A stretch of DNA of 9,234 bases, taken from contig CBDUWQ010000158.1 of the NCBI GenBank assembly GCA_965370965.1, forward strand, positions 1 to 9,234. Direction: 5' to 3'. Of this stretch, positions 1 to 6,700 are shown piece by piece (position 1 is the first letter of the stretch; every line of letters begins with the position of its first letter). The DNA comes from GH45 sp965370965. GTDB lineage: Bacteria; Bacteroidota; Bacteroidia; Bacteroidales; SZUA-534. Position numbers and translations under genes: made by a program. The notes below the pieces were generated by a model. That model saw only the letters and a program-made list of their open reading frames with translations. It made no database searches and was not told the origin of the DNA.

Positions 1-17
1 TTGATTCACAATCGGTA

Positions 18-247
18 TTATTGTTGTAAAGTTTTACAAGTAAAACATACCGCCACGATGGCGGTGTTCCTTGTGGTTCCTTATGGTTGCAATGAACCAC
101 CGGCATCTTGCCGGTATAGTATCTCTAAAACACTATTGCAGTCACATGGCTTTTGTCTTGTTTTCATCACTTTTTTGCAATACCCACATAACTGCCTTAA
201 TATCAGATATTATTTATTGCTTTTGGGTGTTGCATTGATGAAAACAG
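18..247 (+). repeat. Dispersed structured intergenic repeat, copy 1
   Basis: This 230-nt element recurs in the same orientation at 8659-8889 with about 20 substitutions and one single-base indel (about 91% identity by hand alignment). It is rich in hairpins: TTGTAAA-GT-TTTACAA (24-39), ACCGCCA-CGA-TGGCGGT (49-65), GGTTC/GAACC (75-79 with 94-98), ACCGGCA-TCT-TGCCGGT (99-115), and a long 3' hairpin. The 3' hairpin pairs 160-169 with 236-245 (10 bp) and 176-186 with 224-234 (11 bp, one G-T), enclosing a small palindrome at 198-212. It lies just beyond the terminator of the stress-protein gene. No transposase or target-site duplication is visible. It is best described as a non-autonomous REPIN- or MITE-like element. 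An independent structured RNA is an alternative. Confidence 0.85.
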
Positions 248-283
248 AAAAAAATACCTTTTTGAACCAGTCGCTATAAAATA

Positions 284-312
284 TAAAAAGGTCGTCCAAT
301 TTTGAACGACCC
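284..312 (-). terminator. Rho-independent terminator of the usp gene
   Basis: Read on the minus strand, a GGTCGT/ACGACC stem (positions 306-311 with 290-295, plus further pairs inside) is followed directly by five T and then an A/T-rich tail. It sits about 40 nt after the stop codon of the universal stress protein gene. The plus strand has no T-run after the stem, so it should act only on minus-strand transcripts. Confidence 0.7.
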
Positions 313-349
313 CCATCTCATATCTAATTTTATTATTATCTCATCTGTA

Positions 350-1180
350 TTAAAATGTTGCAAGTGAAAAGTTTTGCCCTTTTCGGGGGTTAACGCACAT
401 TACCGGAATTCTTGCTGTATTGGCAATAATATACTGTTCGCTTGCTCCCATAACATAATCAAGGGTTCCAATGTTTTTTGTGGTCATAATAATCATTAAG
501 TCTGCTTCAATTTCTTTGGCATAATTAAGAGTTGCTTGTGCAAAAGTACTCGATTTTTTAGCAGTATCAATTTCATACTCAACATTATATTTACTAAGGT
601 ATTTGCGAGCAAATGCAAGGTTATGATTTACTTTTTTAACAAGATTTTTATCGGTAGCCTCTTGTTTTACAAAATGAACTTTTGCATTAAATATTTTTCC
701 AAAATAAATTGCCCATATTAATTTCTCCCTATTTTCGGTTTTAAAATTTACAGGAAATACAATTTTATCAAAACTAGGCTTATCGGTTGGGGGGTCTTGA
801 ACAACAATAAACGGTGCGTGTGAACTTACAATAACTTTTAATGCCCAACTTCCGGTAAGTTTTTGCATCCCCTTCATACCGTGAGTGCCCATTATTACCA
901 AATTAATGTCGTCATTTTCTTCGGTGTAGTTGCCAATAGCCGAAAAAATATTTCCTTCTTTAACAATAGCATTGGTGTTAACCCCATTTTCTTCTTGAGT
1001 TTTTGTAGCAACTTCGGTAAGTTTCACCATCATTACAGCAACTTCTTTCTCTTTTTTTGCAATATGCAAAAGGGTAATAGTGTTATCAAGAATTTTTGCC
1101 ATTTTAATGGCATGTGCTAACGCATTTTGAGCCTTCTCTGTAAAATCCCAAGGAACAATTATTCTTTTTCCGGCTTCCAT
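350..1180 (-). CDS. Two-domain universal stress protein (UspA family)
   Basis: This 276-residue cytoplasmic protein has two tandem Usp folds. The N-terminal domain (about 5-128) begins with the typical KRIIVPWDFTEKAQNAL strand and loop, and carries a recognisable nucleotide-binding motif, G98-x2-G101-x8-G110-S111, one residue shorter than the usual G-x2-G-x9-G-S/T spacing. It ends in the family's API-like HAPFIVVQ strand. The C-terminal domain (about 136-264, starting FDKIVFPVNF and ending IPVMCVNP) keeps the fold pattern but has lost the first glycines of the motif around 232-247, so it probably does not bind ATP. Family members of this size are common in Bacteroidota and respond to starvation or stress, but no specific substrate is known. 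The gene is monocistronic: strong terminators lie on both sides and a candidate promoter precedes it. The ATG at 1180 fits the family N-terminus. Confidence 0.9.
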   Translation of the reverse strand: MEAGKRIIVPWDFTEKAQNALAHAIKMAKILDNTITLLHIAKKEKEVAVMMVKLTEVATKTQEENGVNTNAIVKEGNIFSAIGNYTEENDDINLVIMGTHGMKGMQKLTGSWALKVIVSSHAPFIVVQDPPTDKPSFDKIVFPVNFKTENREKLIWAIYFGKIFNAKVHFVKQEATDKNLVKKVNHNLAFARKYLSKYNVEYEIDTAKKSSTFAQATLNYAKEIEADLMIIMTTKNIGTLDYVMGASEQYIIANTARIPVMCVNPRKGQNFSLATF

Positions 1181-1210
1181 ACTAAACGTATTTTGGTTAA
1201 ATTTTAAACT

Positions 1211-1225
1211 TTAGGATAAACCTAA
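1211..1225. promoter_or_regulatory. Small inverted repeat at the predicted usp transcription start
   Basis: TTAGG-ATAAA-CCTAA is a 5-bp inverted repeat with a 5-nt spacer, lying immediately downstream of the candidate usp -7 box. It could be an operator half-site pair or a small 5' hairpin. It is short in an A/T-rich region, so chance is quite possible. Confidence 0.25.
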
Positions 1226-1229
1226 GACC

Positions 1230-1260
1230 CAAATTTATGATTTTTTTTTCAATTTATCAA
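1230..1260 (-). promoter_or_regulatory. Candidate Bacteroidota-type promoter for usp
   Basis: On the minus strand TAAATTTG (1230-1237) matches the TAnnTTTG -7 element exactly. A TTG at 1258-1260, 20 nt upstream, is a partial match to the -33 TTTG element. Transcription would start near 1225, giving a leader of about 45 nt. It lies just downstream of the lpxA terminator, as expected for an independent unit. Confidence 0.45.
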
Positions 1261-1262
1261 TC

Positions 1263-1311
1263 AAAAATACAAAACCCTATCTAAAAAAGATAGGGTTTTG
1301 TATTTTTTTTT
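1263..1311 (-). terminator. Strong intrinsic terminator after lpxA
   Basis: Positions 1263-1282 pair perfectly with 1288-1307: a 20-bp stem with an AAAAA loop and a CCCTATCT/AGATAGGG core. The outer A-T pairs supply a T-run on both strands (T1303-1311 on plus, five T from 1267-1263 on minus), so the structure can work in either direction. Placed about 20 nt after the lpxA stop, its role here is to end the lpxC/fabZ-lpxA transcript before usp. Confidence 0.85.
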
Positions 1312-1329
1312 AACTTAAGGGCAGCTTTT

Positions 1330-2112
1330 TCATTCAGGAAAATATCCTTGAATAATTCCTCTTTTGGAGTTTTTTACGAATAAAACAATATCATCTCGCT
1401 CGTTTGAAGCAGATAATTCTTTCTCTATAATTTCTATTGCTTGTGTTGTATTGTAACCTTTTGAATATAGTTTTCGGTAAATATCTTGAATGCTGTTAAC
1501 CTGCTCATTAGTGAAATTTCTTCTACGCAAACCAATGGAATTTACTCCTGCATATGATAATGGATCGCGACCAGCTATTATATAGGGAGGTACGTTTTTT
1601 CCAACTTTAGAGCCACCTTGTATCATAACATGGGCGCCAATAATAACAAATTGATGTACTAAAACCACACCACTTAAAATAGCAAAATCACCTACCTCAA
1701 CCTCTCCTGCAAGTTGAGTGGCATTACCTATAATTACTTTATCGCCTAAAATACAATCGTGGGCAATATGCGAATAGGCCATTAACAAACAGTTTGAACC
1801 AACTATGGTTTTCCCTTTTGCCACTGTGCCCCTGTTTATGGTAACACATTCTCTAATTGTAGTATTATCGCCAATTTCAACATAAGTAATTTCTCCTGCA
1901 AATTTTAAGTCTTGAGGAATAGCTCCCACAACAGCACCATGAAAAACTTTACAATTTTTGCCTATGCGTGTATAGTTCTTTATTACAGCATTAGCCCCAA
2001 TCCAACAGCCATCACCAATTTCAACATCTTTCTCAATGGTTACAAAGGGTTCAATAACAACGTCTTTTCCAATTTTAGCTTCAGCATGAACGTTTGATAA
2101 GCGATATTCCAT
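1330..2112 (-). CDS. lpxA: UDP-N-acetylglucosamine acyltransferase LpxA
   Basis: LpxA transfers a 3-hydroxyacyl chain from acyl carrier protein to the 3-OH of UDP-GlcNAc, the first step of lipid A synthesis, in the cytoplasm. The protein is 260 residues, close to the 262 of E. coli. Residues about 1-190 form the left-handed beta-helix of hexapeptide repeats (AKIGKD, VEIGDG, TRIGKN and similar). The motif SHIAHDC gives the catalytic base His118 (E. coli His125) and His115. VHQF (His153) and VPPY are also conserved. Gly166 occupies the hydrocarbon-ruler position (E. coli Gly173), which permits long acyl chains. The usual His144 of E. coli is Glu137 here. Residues about 190-260 form the helical C-terminal domain. 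It lies 79 nt downstream of lpxC/fabZ and probably shares its transcript. The leader has no strong Shine-Dalgarno site. Confidence 0.97.
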   Translation of the reverse strand: MEYRLSNVHAEAKIGKDVVIEPFVTIEKDVEIGDGCWIGANAVIKNYTRIGKNCKVFHGAVVGAIPQDLKFAGEITYVEIGDNTTIRECVTINRGTVAKGKTIVGSNCLLMAYSHIAHDCILGDKVIIGNATQLAGEVEVGDFAILSGVVLVHQFVIIGAHVMIQGGSKVGKNVPPYIIAGRDPLSYAGVNSIGLRRRNFTNEQVNSIQDIYRKLYSKGYNTTQAIEIIEKELSASNERDDIVLFVKNSKRGIIQGYFPE

Positions 2113-2191
2113 TACAGTTGAGTTATTTTTTTATTGTCTTCATTTTTTGAGAAAACTAACAAATAAAAATGACTTTATAAGTAGTTATAAA

Positions 2192-3604
2192 TTAGTTTTC
2201 AGTATCTTTAACATCTTTATTACGAACCAGTTGAGCCATTAATTCCGCATCCATTACTAATGTTGTGCCCACAAATGCCTGACCACGCATATACACTATT
2301 CCTCTACGGATAGGTGTTATTAATTCCATTTTAAATATTAGAGTATCGCCCGGAACAACCTTTTGTTTAAACCGCACATTATCAATTTTTAAAAAATATG
2401 TTGACCACTCCTTGGGTTCATCCACATTATTTAAGGCAAGTATTCCACCAACTTGAGCCATGGCTTCAATTTGTAATACTCCGGGCATTACAGGCTCATT
2501 GGGAAAATGTCCAACAAAAAAGCCTTCGTTCATGGTTACGCTTTTAACACCAACAACAGAGGTTTCATCTAAACGGATAATTTTGTCGATTAATAAAAAT
2601 GGAGGCCTGTGTGGTAGGGTTTTCATTATGTCTTTAATATCCCTAACAGGAGGTTCGTCGGGGTTATATCGTGGGGCTACGCCATTTTTTTGCTCAAACT
2701 TTACAATTTGCCGTAATTGTTTTGCAAATTCGGTATTTGCATAATGCCCAGGACGTTTAGCAATAATTTTGCCTTTTATCCGTCTTCCTGCCAAAGCCAA
2801 ATCACCAATTACATCAAGCAGTTTGTGACGAGCAGGTTCGTTTGAAAATTGCAGGTCGATATTATTTAAAATTCCGCGTTTTGCTTTTAAATGAGGCTTA
2901 TTAAAAAGGTCAGCAATACGGTCAAACTCTTCTTGCGAATACTCTTTTTCTACAATTATTATTGCATTTTCTAAAGCACCGCCTTTAATAAGGTTGTTTT
3001 TAAACAGAGGCTCAAGCTCGGCAAAAAACGCAAAGGTGCGACAAGGAGCTATTTGCGACCCAAACTCCGACAAATCAGACATACTTGCATATTGATGCCC
3101 TAATACTTTCGAGTTAAAATCAATTAATACATCAATACTATATTTATCATCAGGATAGGCAATAATTTCAATACCTTTTTCTTTATTTACATAACGCACA
3201 TTTTCATGTACCACAAAATACTCTCTTTCAGCATCTTGTTCTTCAATTCCAGCATCTCCTAAAACCTTAAAAAAGTCTTTTGCGCTCCCATCCATAATGG
3301 GTGTTTCGGGGGCATCTATTTCAATTAAAAGGTTATCAATACCTAAGCTATAGGCGGCTGCCAAAACATGTTCAATTGTTGAAACACGCACATCGCCTTT
3401 TGCAATAGTTGTGCCACGGGCTGTGTCAACAACATTTTCAGCTAAAGCAGGAATTATAATTTGTTTTTCTAAGTCTATTCTTTTAAAACGATATCCATGG
3501 TCAACATGGGCTGGTTTAAAGGTCATTGTTACTGATAGGCCTGTATGCAAGCCTGCCCCTTTTATGGTAACCTCTTTTTTAATGGTTTTTTGATTATCCG
3601 ACAT
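2192..3604 (-). CDS. lpxC/fabZ: Bifunctional LpxC deacetylase / FabZ dehydratase
   Basis: This 470-residue fusion is typical of Bacteroidota. The N-terminal part (about 1-305) is LpxC, the zinc enzyme that deacetylates UDP-3-O-acyl-GlcNAc, the committed lipid A step. It shows Glu78 and His79 in STIEHV, His260 and Asp264 in ARHKLLDVIGD (zinc ligands with His79), and His287 in KRPGHYAN. The C-terminal part (about 322-462) is FabZ, the 3-hydroxyacyl-ACP dehydratase of fatty acid synthesis, with LPHRPPFLLID, catalytic His366 in GHFPNEPVMPG and Glu380 fourteen residues later. The start is placed at 3604 (MSDNQKT). An upstream in-frame ATG at 3631 would lie only about 8 nt after the predicted transcription start and adds nine residues, MLTKRLRKH, unlike family N-termini. 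It is first gene of the operon with lpxA. Fusing the enzymes may balance use of the shared hydroxyacyl-ACP pool (inference). Confidence 0.97.
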   Translation of the reverse strand: MSDNQKTIKKEVTIKGAGLHTGLSVTMTFKPAHVDHGYRFKRIDLEKQIIIPALAENVVDTARGTTIAKGDVRVSTIEHVLAAAYSLGIDNLLIEIDAPETPIMDGSAKDFFKVLGDAGIEEQDAEREYFVVHENVRYVNKEKGIEIIAYPDDKYSIDVLIDFNSKVLGHQYASMSDLSEFGSQIAPCRTFAFFAELEPLFKNNLIKGGALENAIIIVEKEYSQEEFDRIADLFNKPHLKAKRGILNNIDLQFSNEPARHKLLDVIGDLALAGRRIKGKIIAKRPGHYANTEFAKQLRQIVKFEQKNGVAPRYNPDEPPVRDIKDIMKTLPHRPPFLLIDKIIRLDETSVVGVKSVTMNEGFFVGHFPNEPVMPGVLQIEAMAQVGGILALNNVDEPKEWSTYFLKIDNVRFKQKVVPGDTLIFKMELITPIRRGIVYMRGQAFVGTTLVMDAELMAQLVRNKDVKDTEN

Positions 3605-3643
3605 ATGCTTTCTTAAGCGTTTTGTTAACATTATTTAAACGTG

Positions 3644-3674
3644 CAAAAGTATGCTTTTTATTAAAGATTACAAA
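3644..3674 (-). promoter_or_regulatory. Bacteroidota-type promoter of the lpxC/fabZ-lpxA operon
   Basis: On the minus strand TTTG (3671-3674) is followed after 19 nt by TACTTTTG (3644-3651), a full match to the -33 TTTG / -7 TAnnTTTG consensus with ideal spacing. Transcription should begin around 3638, giving a leader of about 35 nt to the ATG at 3604. This supports that start codon over the upstream one. Confidence 0.7.
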
Positions 3675-3722
3675 ACAGGATTTAATTTGAAATTTGAAAT
3701 GGCAAAAAACTATTAGTTTTAA

Positions 3723-3730
3723 TACTTTTG
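3723..3730 (+). promoter_or_regulatory. Candidate -7 box for the UvrA-like gene
   Basis: TACTTTTG matches the Bacteroidota -7 element and is the same octamer used by the divergent lpxC promoter. No good -33 element sits at 19-20 nt: the nearest TTTG (3693-3696) is 26 nt away, so the promoter may be weak or need an activator. Transcription would start about 10 nt before the ATG, giving a very short, A-rich leader. Confidence 0.4.
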
Positions 3731-3744
3731 AAAAAAAATAATTT

Positions 3745-6700
3745 ATGATTACAATTGTTAATGCCAACGAGAATAATTTAAAATCGGTAACGCTAAATAT
3801 ACCAACCAACAAGCTTATTGTAGTAACAGGGGTTTCCGGTTCAGGTAAGTCAACTTTGGTTTACGATGTTATTTTTCAAGAAGCAAGGCGCAGGTATTTA
3901 GAATCGTTTTCGGCAAATGCCAGGCAGTTTATGGGCAAATTAAACCGCCCCAATGTTCAATTTATTGGAGGATTATCGCCTGCCATTGCCCTTCAGCAAA
4001 AGCATATGGTTAACTCGCCACGTTCAACAGTTGGCACATTAACAGAAATATATGATTTGTTAAGGCTACTTTTTGCCCGTACAGGGAGTTATAACGGAAA
4101 ACATGAATTTGAAATAAACCGCAGCCTATTTTCATTTAACTCGCCCAAAGGTGCCTGCCCAAAGTGTAAAGGGTTGGGGGTTGAAGACTGGATTGATGCG
4201 GAGCTGCTTATCTCTGATAAAAACAAAACCATACGCAACGGAGCTTTCACAATGACCACCCCAAGCGGGTATATTGTATATTCGCAGGTAACCATGGATG
4301 TGCTAAACCAAGTTTGCCAAGCCCAAGGCTTTTCGGTTGATACCACATGGGAAGATTTGTTACCCCAACAAAAAGATATTATCCTTTACGGAAGCAAAAA
4401 AATAAAGGTGCCGTTTGGAAAGCATACCCTTGAGTCACGCATGAAATGGAGCGGTATTACGGCAAAACCTCGCGACGAAGGATTTTATAAAGGCATAATA
4501 CCGGTAATGGAGGAGATTTTGATACGCGACAGAAACCCCAATGTATTAAGATTTGCCCGTACAAAAGCATGCTCCTCATGTAACGGGACAAGAATAAACG
4601 AAAATGCTTTACAAGTTAAAGTGTTTAATAAAAACATAGCTGAGCTTTCAAGCTTGAGCATTGACCAACTGGTAGGGTTTTTATTAAAAAATAAGCCTAC
4701 TGAAAAAAATAGCATAGCTAAAAAAATTATTGACGAAATAATAAAAACAGCACAAACAATACAAAAACTCGGGCTTGGGTTTTTAACCCTTAACCGTCCA
4801 TCGGGTAGTTTGTCGGGGGGCGAAACCCAGCGGTTAAGGCTGGCAAAACTTGTGGCTACGCAAATGCGCGGTATATTATATGTTTTTGATGAACCGTCGG
4901 TTGGTTTGCATGCCCAAGAGGTTAAAAACCTTTTAGAGATACTTATGCAGCTTAAAAATAGTGGCAATACCGTTATATTGGTTGAACACAACGAGCAGGT
5001 AATGCGAAATGCCGAGTGGATAATTGACCTTGGCCCCGAAGCCGGAAACAGAGGTGGAGAAGTGCTGTTTAATGGCAAGGCAAAAGATTTTTTTGAGGCA
5101 AAAGAAATTGGATTGAGCAAAACACTGCTGCACTTAAAACAGCAAACCCCTTTTAAAAATTGTAGTACAACCAATGCAAATTATATTGCTATAAATGGCG
5201 CATCGGCAAACAACCTAAAAAATATTGACGTAAAGTTTAAGCTTAACGCCATAAATGTTATTACAGGTATTTCGGGAGCAGGAAAAACATCGTTGGTTGA
5301 TTATACCCTTTCACGCTATTTTGCCCAAAAATTTAACGGCGGAAAAGAAAAACCTGGCAAATTCAGACAAATAACAAACCATGAAAATATTCAGCAACTT
5401 CAGGTAATTAACCAAAAACCCATTGGCAAAACCCCGCGCAGCAACCCTGCTACATACACCGGTTTGTCCGATGAGTTGAGAAACCTTTTTGCATTGTTGC
5501 CACAATCGGTTGAAAAAGAGCTTAAAAAAAACCATTTCTCGTTTAATACAAAGGGTGGACGTTGCGAAAAATGCGAAGGGGCTGGCTATGAGCAAATTGG
5601 TATGCAAATGTTGGGCTCAGTTGAAATTGTTTGCAGCAAGTGCAACGGAAAACAGTTTAAAAAAGAAATACTTGAAATTAAATACAAGCAAAAAAGTATT
5701 GCCAACATATATAATTTAACTATTGAGGAGGCAGCAGAATTTTTTAATCAAACCCCCAAAATTTTAAAATACCTTAAACCGCTAATAAATGTTGGTTTGG
5801 GCTATTTAAAACTTAACCAGCGGTCGTCAACCCTTTCGGGGGGCGAGGCGCGTAGGGTAAAACTTGCAAAAGGGCTGGTAAAAATACCTAAAAAACACAC
5901 TTTATATATTATTGATGAGCCATCATCGGGGCTTCATGCACATGATATTAATGTAATGCTCAGTAATTTGGATACATTAATAAATCTTGGACATACAATT
6001 GTGCTGGTTGAGCAAAACCCTCTTTTTATAAAAAATGCCTGCCATTTAATTGAATTAGGCCCACATAGCGGAATTAATGGAGGAGAGGTTGTGTATCAGG
6101 GAATTCCTGAAGATGTATTAAAAATCAAGGATTCGAAAACCGCACAGGCATTACAGCGTAAGTTGGTTTCAAATGCAAATTATAAAACATTTGCGTTTGA
6201 TTTTTTCAAACCCATTGAGCTACATGGCATTTCAACCCATAACCTACAAAATATTGATATTAAAATACCCATAAATAAAATTACCTCAATTGCAGGGGTA
6301 TCGGGCAGCGGAAAAACATCGTTGGCATTTGATACCCTTTTTACTGAAGGCAGGCAGCGTTATGCCGAAAGTTTTTCGGCATACATGCGAAACAGGCTTA
6401 ATATAAATTCTGAAGCCAAATATGAGTCGATTAAAGGCTTAATGCCCACCATTGCTGTTAACCAAAAAAGTGTTTCGAAAAACCATAGGTCAACCGTGGG
6501 CACCATGACAGACATTTATGATTACATACGGCTGCTTTATGCCCGAGTAGGAAAGAGCAGTTCAACAACAGAGAAGCCAATAGCATCGGTATTTTCTTTT
6601 AACCACGAACAGGGAGCATGCCCGGTTTGCCAAGGGCTTGGCTTTCAAATTATTTGCGATGCCGATAAATTTATATCTAACCCCGAAAAGTCGATTTTGC

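Noticed and set aside
24..115. CRISPR-like array suggested by several short palindromes
   Set aside because: The palindromes differ in sequence and are not regularly spaced with unique spacers. No cas genes are present.
1..279. Open frame of 92 codons at the left edge
   Set aside because: It is made almost entirely of repeat copy 1. The matching region of copy 2 carries a one-base insertion that breaks the frame, and substitutions track hairpins rather than codons.
256..292. ACCTTTTT/AAAAAGGT inverted repeat next to the usp terminator
   Set aside because: Its 8-bp A/T-rich stem with a 21-nt loop overlaps the better GGTCGT/ACGACC terminator stem and has no separate support.
3605..3631. Longer LpxC/FabZ start at 3631 adding MLTKRLRKH
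   Set aside because: It would begin about 8 nt after the predicted transcription start. The extra residues do not resemble LpxC N-termini, whereas MSDNQKTIKKEV does.
3594..3812. Minus-strand open frame of 72 codons across the divergent promoter region
   Set aside because: It overlaps both promoters and the start of the UvrA-like gene, and its sequence is dominated by translated A/T-rich intergenic DNA.
4485..5174. Minus-strand open frame of 229 codons within the UvrA-like gene, and similar antisense frames (7077-7454, 8052-8408)
   Set aside because: They lie opposite strongly conserved ABC motifs and read as low-complexity Ser/Leu/Phe-rich shadows with no recognisable domain.
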